DNA of 64,000 nucleotides from Theristus sp. LFF4_11 (GCA_030248135.1 JASANC010004230.1:1-64000); one strand, 5' to 3'; positions 11,601 to 25,126 are shown, counted from the stretch's first letter. Notes: generated by a model from the sequence alone, not told the origin. Translations and numbers: made by a program.

Positions 11601-14600
11601 ACGAATGAATCGCTGCTTTGATGCACAAGCAGGAAAGTCAATTGCGGTTGCGCCAATCAGCAAAACACTTCATGCAAAGAAACCCGACAAAAAAGAGTTA
11701 AATGTCGACAAAAGCACGTCAAATTCGTTGGCACCTGGTGCATGGTTGTGCGTTCACTGTTCGTCTGCACACGAGCATTGGCCCGTTCAGACATGGTGTC
11801 ACTCAAGTCAGTGCGCACACGCAACAGCCCGTTGTCGTCTCTGTAGCCGTTGACACTGACCACGGAGCGTGGACTGAAGGCTGAGTCACTGAACTGCCAC
11901 GTTGTCGCAGTGGAGACGTCCTGCAAACATCCGTACACGTGTGCTAGCGAGGTTTAGTGGTACGCCATATTTAGCTCGTTTTAGTCGCTTGTTTACCCAA
12001 TCATGCAACGTTTGAAAATCGGTTTCGAAACGGAGGTGCCTGGAATGACAGACCTCTCCAGAAACCGTGAACTTTGTTCAGACCACAGGGTTAGTTGACG
12101 CGTGAGCAGTCGTGGTTGGCGGCACACAGTGGATGAACACACCCGACACAACAACAGACACTTACCGCGGAGCTGTTAGTTTTCGTGCGAATAGCATTGA
12201 GAGCAGCAACAGCAGTAGTGGAAGAAGCAGAATGAGTGGTGGAAGAAGTGACAAACGACTGGCTGGACGCTGCGCCGGCGGACGCTTGGGCGGAAGACGC
12301 CAGGCTGCCGCTGTAGCCGCTGCTCGAGCCACGGTCAGTTTGCACGTTTAGATTGGGGCTGTTAGTCTGAGAACGTCACAGTTAGCGGAAACGCAGTAAG
12401 TCAGCAAATAGTGATCGGGTTAGTGGCAAAGACAGATAATTCAAGCCAACATTCAACAGCACATTGCAACGAAAACGAAAATCACACAGAATAATCAACA
12501 ACCCAAAGCATTTTCATTGAATCTGAGAAAACGTTGAAAGCCAGTGTTAGAAACAAATGATGTATGGAAATACTGTATGCACGTACAGTATGTAGAAGAC
12601 ACTCAAGAAATTTCCAAAGCATTATTGAAAATGATCGAAAGCAAACCCTTTGCGCACTCATGCTGTTTACCTCGGTTGTAATCGGTGTCGGGGGTGCGGA
12701 GGCGCGCTGTTGTGGCAACTTCGACTGCGTCTCTAGCGGTTCATCACGTGGCTCCAGTTCGGGTTCGGTTTTCACTGGCTTCGTCAGTTTGTAGTCTGCC
12801 GGAATCTGCCGCTGACGTGCTTTATTCTCGAGGCGCTCTCTGATTGCCGCCAGTTCGTTCAATGGCGACATCGTGTCGTCATCGTCCGAGTCCTAGTTTT
12901 TGTCCGGCTTTAGTTAAAACAAAAAACAAAAAAAAAACAAGCAAAGTCTCTACACTCCGTTCATTCTTGCTACTGCGTGCATAGCTATTCGTGCTGGCTA
13001 GATTAGACCACAAAGAGTCGTGCAGAAAGAATGCAGCATAAAAGTTAGATACATAAAAACCATTTTGTTAAGCTTTGAGTTGAAATGATGAAATGAAAAC
13101 AGAGTGCGCACGCGACTAAAAAATGCCTTCGCAACTTCAAAAGAAGGAATGATCCAAAATATTACCACAAGCAATCTCGGTTCACTTACTCGCTTCGGCG
13201 TCGATGTCTGAAAAAAGAAAGCAGAGACATTTGCTTGCGAAATGCAATTTTTGTAAAACTTTTTATTTTATTTTTTATCCCGTCAATTTTTCTCATTTTT
13301 ATCGTCACGTAATTGTGTGTGTGCGTGTGTGTGCATGAGTTTGGTGCTGCTTGTGCATTAAGTACGGACAAACGAACAAAAAAGTAATAAAGACTGGACA
13401 TTGATAAAAGACTGGACATTGTTGGACACTAAAAATCAGAACGAGGACAGAAAACCGAAAACGTATGAAATAGCAGAACATAAAAGACAGGACACAATGA
13501 TAAAACAAACCCAAATGTGTTGCTCATCGAATGAATGCGATCGTTCACGTCTGCTGGCCTAAAAAATGGAAGATTTTTTAAATTCTTGCATTATGATATG
13601 GTTTTTTGATAAAAGGTTCTTTTTAAATTAAGAATCTCACCTGATTTACGGCCTTTTTCGCTCTGTAGCTCGATTTGTCACAAACAATACCACAACCAAA
13701 ACAATAAGAAAAAATCACTGATAAACAACAAAAAGTAAATAGCTCAGTAGTACAAAGTCATGTGCTGAATAGTAATAGCATTAGCTGAAAAATATAACCT
13801 ACTAAACGTAAAGAACAAAGCTTTACAGCATTTAAAGCCAAAGTCCTCATTCAAATCAAACGCATAATGATGCACATATGCATACATAAATGTTATAATT
13901 TTTCTGCGAACTCAAATGAGAAGCACCAGAAAGTGAAGCAAATCTAAGGAATCTAAAATTTAAATGCGCGTGTGTTTGAAAGCTAAACTGAATGTAAAAA
14001 GTATATCTCTGAGACAATCAGACAAGTGAGTAAAGTTTGGTCCAGTCGTTGGGTTGGCCATTTTAAAAAAATTCAATGCCCCTCGCCTCAGAGATAATCT
14101 TTTCCACAAAAAATTAACAAAACAATTCCATGAAGCGGTTTTTTACAAAAACTGGCTGCTCTTTGGTCGTGGCCTCCGACTAGACGACTTTGACGTGCGC
14201 AGCTGGTTGCTGTGCTGCTGTCTGTCCGACTGATGCAGGTTGGCGTACTGCTGAGAGCCGGAGGACGCAGACGCGGTGCGATCGTGCCTCTTGAGTCCTC
14301 GGGGCCCGCCGCCACTGTCAACCTGTTCAGTTGACAAAACTTGTTTGTTCTCGCCTTTTGCTCTTTCCATGCTTTTTTTAGCAGCGGCTTTTTGTGCTTT
14401 TTACTTTCAAATTGTCGGAGTTGGCCCGGAAGCAATTCGCAGAAAGCATTATTCCCAGCAAAAATGCATTTAGGAAGCGTACATTACTAAAAACCCTAAC
14501 TATTATGAAGCGCGTTTTTTATAAATAGAAACCTGTAGCTGCTGATGTTGATGATGAGCTATGGGGACTGTTTGTTGCGTCGCAGAACGGTGCTCACTGG

Positions 14601-17600
14601 CAGGTCTGGTCAGACTGGCTCTGTGTGCAGATGCCCGTCTAGCAGTGCTGGAATGTGTGCTTGCTGCGCGCTGCCGAACCATTGGCTACAAGTTGTTTTT
14701 GTCGATTTCCTTGATTTGTTTCTGCGTTTGGGTGTTTGCTTGAACAAAATATAGCTACTCCCATTACTACTCAGATGGCAAAAAGGCGTGTTTAAGCTTA
14801 TTTAAAGCGATTTGTTGTGGCAAAACAAAACAAAAGTGAAGCAATTCTTTGTCCCAAGCGAGCCTTGTAACTAAAAAGAAGAATATCTCCGAAGTAATTG
14901 CCTTCTGGCATGCGAGGAGAGCAAAAGAAGACATTCGATTCGGTTGTTCTTTTCCAAGTGCACCCATCCATCAATATTCGTGCGCGGCCGTGTCACCGTG
15001 CGACCACTGGCCACCCCAAAGCCGCATGTGGCCAACCTCAGCAGACTGCTGCCTCAACGGCTGCGGCGTATGGCTGCGTTGCACCTCAATGGCATGCACC
15101 CGTTTGCGGACCCCGCCGGTGCCCAACGACGGTCTGTCCTGGGCGGTCAACGTGGACGGATGCGGCCGCAGTGTCACTGGCTGGTCAGTGAACTCGGGCA
15201 GACGCGTCGGCTGTTGCTGGTGCATTGGACTGAAAGACGCAGTGTTTGGACCGCTTCCAGAATAAGTGCTGCCCAACATTGAGACTGATCAAAACTCTGA
15301 AAACGACTGCTGATTCTTCTCGCACCTCGGCAGTTCGTGTGCAGTTGACGAGTCGCTCAGAATCGACTGCGTCACTTGGGCCGGTTGGTGCGGCGGTGGC
15401 GCTGGTGGTGGAACCATGCGCATTTGAACCTGCAGAGAATTGGGGCAAACTGTACATGCATGTTTACAAACAAACAGAAGAACACTGTTCGTTGGTGATT
15501 ATTCGCCGACGCTCTGCACTGTGAGAAAGACACGGCGAACGAGAAAGCTGAGACACTGAGACACTGAGAAAGCTGCCCAGACGTACGTGCACTGGCATCG
15601 GCCGCGGCGGCGGTCGCGTGGTGCCCGGCGGCAGCATGCCCACCGTCTGCTTCTTTGCCACCTCGTCCAGACTGCCCGGCAGCGGCGAGAACAGCTGCGG
15701 CGGCGGTGGCGAACTGTCCGGCGTGAAATTCTTGCGTTCGTGCTTGAACTCCGGCTCGTAGACAGCCGGTCGCCAGCGGTACTCGCCGTCGTCTGCGGCG
15801 TCAAACACGCGCAGCGGCTGACGCGACTGTGCACACAGATTGGCCAGGGTGAGACCAGCGGAATGTGAACGCGTTGCCAAACATCAGTGTATACAGACAC
15901 GCAAGATCAGTGAATTGTCCCACACCTGGTAGAGCGGCTTCGGTTTCTCGGGCGGTGGCTGCCACACTTTGCCGGTTCTTTCGACTGGCGGCGGAGCTTC
16001 GGGTTTCTCAATGAACGCCTCGCGTCGCGACAATAGATCGATGTAGTACGAGTCTTGGTTGTGATGGGGCTCCTGTGTGCCGTTCACCACATCCAACTGA
16101 AAATTTGTAAAAGCAACTAAATTATATTAGGTAAAATCTCATGTTTTTCTGGCTTATTCTTCTCAGAATTACCTGCGTCGGCACTGGATAGGTGCGTTTC
16201 CAGCTGCCCGTTGAGCTGGCGCTGGGCGCTCGCATGGGCGGTGGTTGGTGCTGCTGGTGAGTCTCCATGCGACGCTGCTGCTGTTCCATGTGCAGCATCT
16301 GTCGCTCCTGTTCGATGCGAATCTGCTGCCGTCTGAATTGCTCCAGCGTTTCTTGTTCGCGTCGGCGAATCGCCTCCTGCTCCAGTCGGCGTTGCTCTTG
16401 CAGACGGCGCTGAACGACACAAAGGAGTTGGGGTTGGGATTGGGGTTGAGGTTGGGGTTTTCTGGATCAAGCAAAATAACTGATGATCAGCAACAAGCAG
16501 TCCACAAACGACCTACGTGGTATGTCGGGTCATGCTCTTGTGGGCCGAAGGCACGTGGCGCTGCAGTCTTGGACAGATTCGGTGTTGAACGGTACTGAGT
16601 TGTCCAGTCTTGTTGCTGCTGCTGGTGCTGCTGTTGGTGGTAATGTGCGGCAGACTATGGAGAAAACAGAGGGGAAATTAAAAAACTGCAATTGCACGTT
16701 TGCATGACAATAGCATGACTGTTTCCTTGTCGACTTGTGAGAAACCCAAGAGCAGGAAAGCAGAGATGTGCGGCTCATATGCGGCAAAAGCAAAATGCAA
16801 AACCTGTCATACAACTTGGTGGATATTTGTGTTGAAAAAATAAATGAACACCTGGTAGGTGCTTCTTGTATCCAGCGTTGCGTATGAATTGACCATTTGA
16901 CTATTGATTGACCCATAATAAGTGCCACCGGGTAAATTTGGGCCACTTGGTCGATATGAGTCCAATTGTTCACGTGAAAGCTGCGGCTTCGGGGCGATAT
17001 TGCCAGGGCCGAAACCAAGAGGCCCGCTTTGTCTAAGCACTGGAACTGGCACTCTGTGTTGCGGTGGTGTGATTGGTCGTAATGCAGTGTTGGTGGGAAG
17101 AATCGGCGTTGAATAGGCACCAATCGGTTGAGCAGATTGATTATAAACAGCTTGGTTGACTCTGGTCGTTGACTGATGTTGGTGGAAAAGGTTTTCCGAA
17201 TGCTGTTGTTGGTGAACACTGCTTCCGTAATAGCCTGAGGTCATTGTGTTTGAGCCGAGGGGTGTTGACGATTGTGCTGGCTAAAACAATATCGGAACAC
17301 ATGAAGAGGTTCAAACAAAGCAAAAAATAGATGCTTATACGGTTGTGCGGTTCGTGTTCGGAAGAACATAAAGTCAAACTATTCACTCCAAGTTAGTCGG
17401 TTAAAAACTGTTAGTTTCATCAATTAACGTCGCATTTTACTGCTTGAACCGTTGTCAACATCACCGAATCAACGCTTTCAACATCGCACCTGCTGTTCCA
17501 CGCTAGCACGCGGGTACGTGTGGTAACTGGAGCTGTATTGTTGCTCATCCGGATGCAGTGCACCGGGCACGTCTCTGGTCTCCGCTTCCAACGAGCCGGC

Positions 17601-19020
17601 CAAATTTCTCGACGACTGATAGATCGTGTGCTGCTGCTGGACGAACGCGGCCGATTTCGTGCTGTCGCCGGCGTACGGCGCGAAGCCTGCGATCGGACTT
17701 CTCGGGCCTTGACGCAACGGATGCAGTTCGTTGATGGGCCGCAAGTGGGGCGACTGGTTCTCGAAGGTGCTCGCATCCGGGTGGGTCGCGTGCTGACGCG
17801 AATAGTGACCGATTTCGTTGTGCGGCTTCGGGTGCGACTCGAACACAACGCGATCCTGCTGGTGGTAGACGGGCGTCTGTTCGCTGATCGCACCGGAGGG
17901 CCGTGGCTGGTTCTCGTAGACGATTTGACTGCTGCCCACTACGACCGGGTCAAACGTGGGCGTGCGTGTGGTGCGCTGCAGTGGGTAGCCGCCGGGGGAA
18001 CTGCGGCCGGCTAGCTGGTGTGACTGAGTACGCTCGGGGGCTGCTGGGGCCATCCGGGGTGTTTCGTTGCGTTCTGGTGGTGCCGGGAGCGGCTGCAATG
18101 CAGTTTTGCACAATGTCAATATTTGAGTGCAGAGGTTTTGGTTTGATTTATTGGAAGATTGGCAACATACCAAGAAATGATTAGAAAAGCCATAGCGAGC
18201 CACTGTGAAACCTAACTGGATAGACTTCAGTTTAGGATTCATTTTTGACAAATTTGTAGAGTTTTTAGATCTATGTGTGAATCAAACTGTTCTTTTCGTG
18301 AGTTGAATTTTTTAAGGCAGAAACTAAAATGGGGACCGATCAGAACAGGCATTGGAATGACAATGAATTGTTGACAACGTAACTCATAGCGGACGATAAG
18401 TCGCAGTGTAAATGTTACTCATTCGATAAAAATTTGCAAACAAACTGATATCAAATAAAGAATTATTGAAAAAAAACAACACCAACCTCCTTTGGTGCGG
18501 ATGTCATCTCGCGGACCGACTGAAAGCCGTTCATTTTCGTTAAGTCTTGTTGTTGTTGCTGGACGGAAGCCCTTTCTATGGTGGCCGATTGTCCGTTTCT
18601 CCTGGTCACACTCTTGTTGAGGTTCTTTTGCAGTGTGTGCAGGTTCTCCGTTTCCTCCGTGATGTCTGGCAGCGACTTCGCAGCAGCCACCGTGTAAGCG
18701 AGCGCCGTCGGCTGCGTCGTCGAGCGGTACGCCTTTGCCCTGAGCTCGTCCAGCCTCAGCTGCTCATAGTACTGCTTCCTCAGCGCGTCCACTCGCGAGT
18801 AGCCGCCGGCGCTGATTGGCGAACGAATCGCGCCACCCGGCCCAACGAACCGCAGCGGCTGCTGCGCATTGTTCGCAATTGCTGACAGCTCCGAGTCGGT
18901 GGCGCTCCACTGGGCGTCGCGCGATCGAGCGGAGAATGTTTGAGTGGTGCTCGGGTTGAGTGGCGCCGCGGGCAGATGCAGCGCTGGCGGCAGAGGCACG
19001 TCGCGTGCCCGCTCGCTCAT
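8643..19020 (-). CDS. Large disordered Gln/Pro/Ser-rich protein, 24 exons, 1,627 aa
   Basis: Twenty-four exons join with perfect phase. From the start: 19020-18487, 18092-17490, 17280-16852, 16654-16517, 16409-16173, 16096-15926, 15826-15587, 15429-15326, 15268-15037, 14685-14533, 14322-14147, 13662-13641, 13207-13190, 12892-12671, 12366-12166, 11920-11735, 11511-11314, 10519-10369, 10220-10157, 10070-9944, 9854-9773, 9705-9573, 9501-9292, 8895-8643. The protein is mostly low-complexity, with Gln/His-rich tracts (about 523-568), a charged coiled coil (about 569-630, RRLEQEAIRRREQETLEQF), proline-rich segments (PPPEKPKPLYQ, SSPPPPQLFSPLPG) and Ser/Arg-rich parts. I found no enzyme fold or named domain. 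An adhesion or cytoskeletal scaffold is plausible but inferred. Exon 11 can also end at an in-frame TAA (14143), which would split the model into two genes or two isoforms. Confidence 0.75.
8988..9152. mobile_element. Palindromic MITE, 165 bp, TA-flanked (copy A)
   Basis: The element starts CAGTCGAACT and ends AGTTCGACTG, with TA on both sides (8986-8987, 9153-9154). The two halves are nearly complete reverse complements around a centre containing GCTGTGGGGGCGGAG. It lies in the last intron (8896-9291) of the large disordered-protein gene. The termini and TA target fit a Tc1/mariner-derived miniature element. Confidence 0.88.
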
Positions 19021-20438
19021 AGTGCCGTCTTAGTTGGTGTGTAGTTTTTTTCGTTTCAAATTTCAACAGAGTTTGTTTGTAGGTGCACGGGTTGACGTGA
19101 AGAGCGAGAGGACGTTCGTTCGTCGGTGGGTTTCGAAGGAACAAACAAACAAACGGCAACTGCAATGCAACATCAAAACACACTGCGTCGAAAGCGCTCC
19201 GCACGTAAAAAAACACAGCACAGTGCGCTTTTTTTCGAACAAGCCAAACCTCAATACCTTTCTGATCTGTACATCTACCTTTTCAAATAAAGATATTACA
19301 CAAACAGTCAAAATCTCCAGTGAAAAAAAAGCAGTCGTCGATCAGTCCGATATAAAATAGCGCGTTTTACTAAATGACCGCTAATGTGCGCTCGCTAGAC
19401 TGTTCAATCAACACAAATCGCAGTGCATACCGAACTCAATGTCAACTCAGATCTAAGCAAAAGTTCATCTATTCAGCACCTGTATCACTGTTAGTGTGTT
19501 AGTGTAGTGAGTGATCAACTGTAAACTTGCACACACAGACGCTTCACGTTCACAATCGAAAAGAATAACGCACAAAATGCGAAATCCGCAGCACACTCGA
19601 CGCAAGGATACAGACACAGTCAGCAAGAAAACGGTCGCAAAAAATGAAGAGGCGCGTGTTGCATCCAAGAATCGCAAACTGCACCGGGGTCCGGGGACTT
19701 TCCGCACTGCGGAGCGTCAGCGTACACACAGAATTGTAAAATTGAAACTATTGTACAGTCTAACCTCCAGCTATTCAACCAAAAACGCTGCACAAAACCG
19801 TAGCTTATGCGTCTCCAACTTTTTCGCTGTTTTGTTGCGTTCACATTCTGAATAGCGTTTTATTATTTCAGACTGGTTTACATTGGTTTAAAGTTTTTTT
19901 CAACCACGACACAGAACTCTTATGATTTGTGCATAAATGTCAAGGAAAAACAGTAACCGGTTTGAAACACTCAAAATTGGCTCCGTCAGTTACTTTGTTA
20001 CGTTTTTGTTACCCTCTCTCAATAAAGAGCACTAATTTTATGTTGCGCTTTCCAATATGCATCCTGATTCAATAAAAATAAGTCTCAATCAGACATACTT
20101 ACCTAAAATTTGTTTATCGTTTTCGCCATATTTTTATGTCGCTTCACTGCCGAGAAACGTCAAGTATCGTTGTTTTATTGTCTTGAACAACAAAAACTTT
20201 CATGCGATAAAATATGCGAAAACTCTAAACAAAACTACGTGCAATGTGAATTAAACAGAATAAGGAACTGCCCCACAACCTTGTCCCAATGGTGTTCATG
20301 CAATAAAAAACACAGTCACAAATTTTTGAAACAAAATATGTGGGAGACACACACAGCTGTGATAAGACTAGGTCCACCAAGTGATCACCAAAAGCTGCAG
20401 AAATAAGCGTTTAGGTTTTCCCGAAACTAAAAGTTCCA
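19021..20438. other. Upstream region of the large minus-strand gene
   Basis: This holds the presumed 5' untranslated and promoter region of the gene starting at 19020. A basic 114-codon plus-strand frame at 19511-19855 has no homology or splice support. I did not recognise a TATA box or other defined promoter element. Confidence 0.4.
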
Positions 20439-20531
20439 TCAAAGTTTTGAGGAATTATTTGCTTGAGTTTGAAACCCAGAAGCAAAAAGAAACAAAGCAG
20501 CAAAAAAGGCCAATATGATAACAACTTTCAT
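20439..20531 (-). CDS. Possible signal-peptide micro-ORF or first exon
   Basis: An ATG at 20531 opens 30 codons that begin with a textbook signal peptide (MKVVIILAFFAALFLFASG) and stop at 20439. It lies just past the end of the neighbouring minus-strand gene. It may be a very short secreted peptide, or the first exon of a gene whose later exons I could not place (a GT lies after the Ser of the leader). The hydrophobic run could also be chance in AT-rich DNA. Confidence 0.25.
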   Translation of the reverse strand: MKVVIILAFFAALFLFASGFQTQANNSSKL

Positions 20532-20542
20532 GGTTTTTAGAA

Positions 20543-21462
20543 TCAAATGAATTCAGTGATTATTTCTTGCCAACCTGATGCTGCGTTGTACGGTTCAAAC
20601 TGTGATGGAACGTTGCTGTATGCCGATGTACGTAGCTTGCCGATTGACTTCTGCTTGACGAGCTTAGCTAAAATGACAAATCTTTTTATGGTGTCACAAA
20701 ACACACAAAAAACAGAGCAAATTAAAGTTTCACACGAAGCAGTAACAGAAAAAACACAAAATAATAAAGTTTGGACTGGACAACTGAACATCAAGCTTTA
20801 ACATATGAGTGATGCAGTGTTAGTGCTTTTTGTGTGTGTGTTTCGTGTTTTACGAAGAATTTCTTGCAAGTTGCAACTGAAAAATAATTATCATACTCGC
20901 TTACCAAACCAATAGAATCATTCCCGAGATAACGTACCTTTGCTGAATCAGTCTGAAATGAAAATGAATCGTGTTTATAATGGTTTAAAACAATTCGTAA
21001 CCGTACAATTTTTACCGTTGCTGGGGACAGCGGTGGCGAGGTGGAAGTCGGGGGTGAGGGCGAACAGGACAAGCTCTTTGTTGATGACAAGGATGATAAA
21101 ACATTGGATAAGTCTGATGAAGTCTGATTACTGCTTGGCAGTGACACATCAGCCATGCAGGTGTTGTCACTGTCTTGACACACGGACTCATTGTTGTTGT
21201 CAGGATTGCTGTCAAGTTCTATTGGATCTTCATTTACAATGATGCCATTTTTGTTTTCATCAGCACCGAATGTTGACTTCAAACTTTCAGACTCGGCATC
21301 GGTTCTTTTGAAAAATGAGTCTTTTTTCTGTATTGAGACCGAATGACCGAACGTGCTGCAGGCTGATTGAAACTCTGCTCGATGAGAAGTCAATCGTGAA
21401 CTGGGAGAAACGTTGAATTTCTGCTGGTGAATGACGCTTGGTGGCACTATCCACTTTTGCAT
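20543..21462 (-). CDS. Ser/Asp/Asn-rich disordered protein, 204 aa
   Basis: Three exons (21462-21016, 20952-20905, 20662-20543), all in phase 0, give 204 aa. The first exon is rich in Ser, Asp and Asn (SLPSSNQTSSDLSNVLSSL, then SPSPPTSTSPPLSP). The second encodes 16 residues ending GNDSIGL. The third encodes a short basic-then-aromatic tail (KQKSIGKLRTSAYSNV). No domain is recognised. It lies between two other disordered-protein genes on the same strand and could be an alternative part of one larger transcription unit. The third exon's acceptor (CTAAG) is unusual and was chosen on phase. Confidence 0.55.
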
Positions 21463-23572
21463 TTTTTTGAAATTTCAAATTTTCAACGGGCGATGACTGA
21501 AATTCTAACATGATTAAGAAAAAAATCTACAAAAATAAACTGGACCACAATTAGACATTCTGACTAAAACAGCATAAAGTGCAGCGTTAAAAAAAACAGA
21601 CGCCTTCTCATTGTGCATTGATGACTCAAATAAAATAACAAGAAAATGGAAGCCGTCGAAAATTCTAAAAGTGTAGGCGAGGTGGTGTTTGTTGACTGAC
21701 TCAAAGACCAAATGTGAACACCAAGCAAGTGAACCGTTTCATTCGGCGTGTTGTTTTTTATTTAAAGTTGAAAAACTATATCCAGACGTCGGAAAAACTA
21801 TTTATAAGATTACTTTGCACTGGTGAAATAAAATGTGTACGTAATTCAATTCCTTATTTTTAAGTTAGAGGTTTGAAAAATGAATTAGTTGATGACAGCA
21901 TCAACAAGAACAAACACAACTCGAAAAAAAACGTTCTGGGTGGGATTCAAGAAAGAGCTGGGTTGGAAAATAATGTTTTTTAAGGGAAATACCTTATTGC
22001 ACGTTTAACACTGAAAACATTGCCGAAATGTCATAATGAAATCGGACGAAACGCACAATAAAAGCATGGAAATGTGTAATTTTGTCACTCGAACGTTGAA
22101 AAACATAAAAAGACAAATCGAACGTGTCAGGTGACCGTAACTGGCAGACCCTGGTAGATTGCTTGTGGATCGCGTATTTTTTTAGAACACCCAGCAAAAA
22201 AACATCCTTTCAACATTTTGATCATGATGTTACTCTATTTTACATTTACGCTGCTTGCTGAAGGTCGACTCGACTAATGCAACTCAATACTCGCGCAAGT
22301 TCATTGAAGAAACTATTAGCAAAAATCGATCCAAGTAAAAATAATTTAGCAACAGCATTTCTGGTATCCGGCAAATGCAGTGATATTGTTAAAAAATAAC
22401 ACACAAAAAATGATGTCGATCAACTGGTTTGATCGTTTGATCGTTAACCACACCACAATTATGCGTGAAAAGCATCGTAGACAGAACTAAACAAAACCTG
22501 CAACCGCCAGGTTGGCAAGTGCTGAATATAACAGTTAAAGTTGCTGTATCATCGCTGATAGACACTTCTGCGGACTCCGGAGTTGGCACTTGACAAATAT
22601 TCTGAGGATCTCAGTCATGTGTTTGGGATATGTACACGTACTGATTCCAGAGACTCCATCAGGTTTGTGTAAGACGTTTTCGAACACTTTTCCCAAAAAA
22701 CTTGTGCAAAATACTGGACTGATTGAACGTTGTTCTGTGCACACCATCAAACAAAACACAGCTTTGAGGATGATGAAAAACAATCTACTGCAATACTGTC
22801 GGAAGGACACGGGGGTCATGCTAATTTAACCGATTTTCTCGCATGTATCGCTTTTTTCGGGTTTACGTCCGCCGAGTTTTCAGTGTCAAAAAGAGCATAA
22901 AACAGAGAATAAGTGCTATAAATTTTCAATTTTTCGGCGATCGACAGACGCAGCCTGATAAAAGACACATAAATTATCAAGAGCTCTAGCGAGGTCAGTA
23001 ACCGATATGAAGTACGCGCATGCGATCGAGCTGCACAATGGCAAGCTGCTGTGAAATCGATACTATTGTTAACAGTGCATTTTGTTTTCAAGAGCATCCT
23101 CACTTTCAATTATTTATTCATTTATCGTGATTGAGTTATGAGAAATTTTCTCATCGTCCAGAAAAACCACGTTGCTTAAATATTTGAAACGCGAGAAAAA
23201 CAGAAAAAAACTGACAAAAGAGGGTGTGAAAAGAGGTCGCAGAATAGGTATCAGTAACATGAGAAATTTTATCGAAAGGTTATAAATTGATGACAAGTTA
23301 GACAGGAAACTAGAAAAAACTTTACTCGCTTTAACAAACATTTTAATGGGCGCGGCCTAAAAATTGTTCAATTTTGTTTTCCTCCTAGAATGAGCTTCAT
23401 GCGCTTTGATGTGTTGTAGAAAACAAAATCAACAAAGTGTTTATCAGACAAGTGCTATCAAAACAAGTAAAAACGTGGCTGGTCAACGGGGCGTAAAACC
23501 CGGTGATCGACAAAAAACATTGTTCAAATGGCATGAGAATTCAAAAATAGCACAAAAATGTTTTCCAATTGT
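21463..23572. other. AT-rich gap
   Basis: Open frames here are short, lack coding bias and have no matched splice signals. It may be an intron if the flanking minus-strand genes are one unit. Confidence 0.45.
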
Positions 23573-25126
23573 CTAGAGTAAACTAGTTTGAAAACAGTTG
23601 GAGTAGAGCTCAAGGGGAGGCCTTGGTCGCTGTAATATAAAAAACACAAAAAAATCGTAATCAAAAAGAGTGAACTTCACTGACCGGTTTTAGAACAGCA
23701 AGTTTCTCCAGAGGTGAATCCGGCTGAAACAAAACTTTCCACTTAATCTATGCAAATTTGGAATCAACAAAATTGATTGGCAAATGCACCACAAACAACC
23801 ACTCAAACAACAAAGACCCCTGCGCGTTTGCCTACCCGATATCCGGGTCGTCTCGGCTTGTTCCACGGCTGGTTGACGTCTTTTTCACGCACTTCAAGAT
23901 AATTTTTCAACAGTGACTGGTCGGCCTCGCGGTGCCGTTTCACGGACTCCGTCAGATAGCTGTCCGTGGTGATCTGACGTGTTTCAACGCTCTGTAATGC
24001 AAATGACACGTTTGTATTGCCATATTCAATTCAGAAAAAAACCATTACAACCACGGAATACCACCGCAATGTAATCACTCGGTGTTCTGACAACATTCAA
24101 TGTAGACAAAGTGTCACCGAAATGTCAGCGCCTCATGCAACTGCAAACAATTTCGCACCCGCGGTGGGCGCCGTTGTGCGATCGGCTCGAGTTTCACAAA
24201 CGAGCGTTTGCTGTGCTGCGATGGGAAGTCGGCGACCGTCGTTCGCGGCCGACTGGGCATGTCCGACGAAGGCATCGGCGGCAAAGTAGGGTCACTCTTT
24301 GGCTCAATCATGCGCAATCGAAAATGCTCCTGCTGACGTTCTTCCTGAAAAACGGTCAACAAACGTTTTGTCGCCACTTTTATCGTTTTTCTTTCGTGCA
24401 GCTTCGATTCAACTTCGAAGCGCCCGTGTCAACCTCTCACGCACCTCAATCAAATGTCCACGTTTCAATTTGCTGGAAAATAGTTTCAGATGTCAACACT
24501 TACCTTGTAATCAGACGGTTTGTTGCTGGCTGGTGAGGTTACTTTCGGTGCAATGCCATTCTGAAAATCAGTTGTTTTGAGTTATTGAAATTTAAAAAAA
24601 TGTCAATCTGCAGCCAAAGGTTTGTCATGCACTGTTTCGGTCCCTCAGCATTACCGAGATTGTCGATTGCGGCTTTCCTCCCTTGTACATTGGCGTGATC
24701 GTGCGCACGTCGTGACGCACTTCCTGACGGTACTCCACTGTTTCCGGTTGCGCATCCTGAATATGTTTACTGTTATCCTGGTTCAAAATGATGATTTTAC
24801 AAAAAAAGGATTGAAATATTATCTTTCTTATTCAATGTGTCGCAATATGCCTTTGCATGCACAGATAGAAAAAATGTTTCGCGGCAGTTTGAAATCATCA
24901 AAATCGAACGTAGAATCTGACAGCGGAATTTTACAGGAAATTGAAAAACAAAACTAATCCCTTGTGGAGTAGGGGAGGCTTGCGGGATGGGTCACGCCCT
25001 GCGACTCCCCCTCAAATCAAAGCGTCCACCAATAAACGGACACCGTTCACTGACCGGGCCGGGCGCTTCTCCCGTGACCGTTCGGCGCATTGGCGAGCTC
25101 CACTCCTTCAGCACGGTCGTGCTCAT
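23573..25126 (-). CDS. Charged, proline-containing protein from seven phase-0 exons, 222 aa
   Basis: Seven exons (25126-25055, 24756-24655, 24560-24504, 24344-24159, 23991-23836, 23723-23685, 23629-23573) are each an exact multiple of three, with good GT and TTCAG/TACAG signals. The product starts MSTTVLKEWSSPMRRTV. It has a Glu/Arg-rich central part (ETVEYRQEVRHDVRTI; EERQQEHFRLRMIEP), a region with YLTESVKRHREADQSLLK that could be helical, and basic proline-rich ends (NKPRRPGYR, RPRPPLELY). No signal peptide, membrane segment or known domain is visible. Its style resembles the large gene at 8.6-19 kb. Because all exons are symmetric, exon skipping would keep frame. Confidence 0.72.

Noticed and set aside
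19511..19855. Basic 114-codon plus-strand frame
   Set aside because: Composition fits AT-rich non-coding DNA in the 5' flank of the large gene; no domain, signal peptide or splice evidence.
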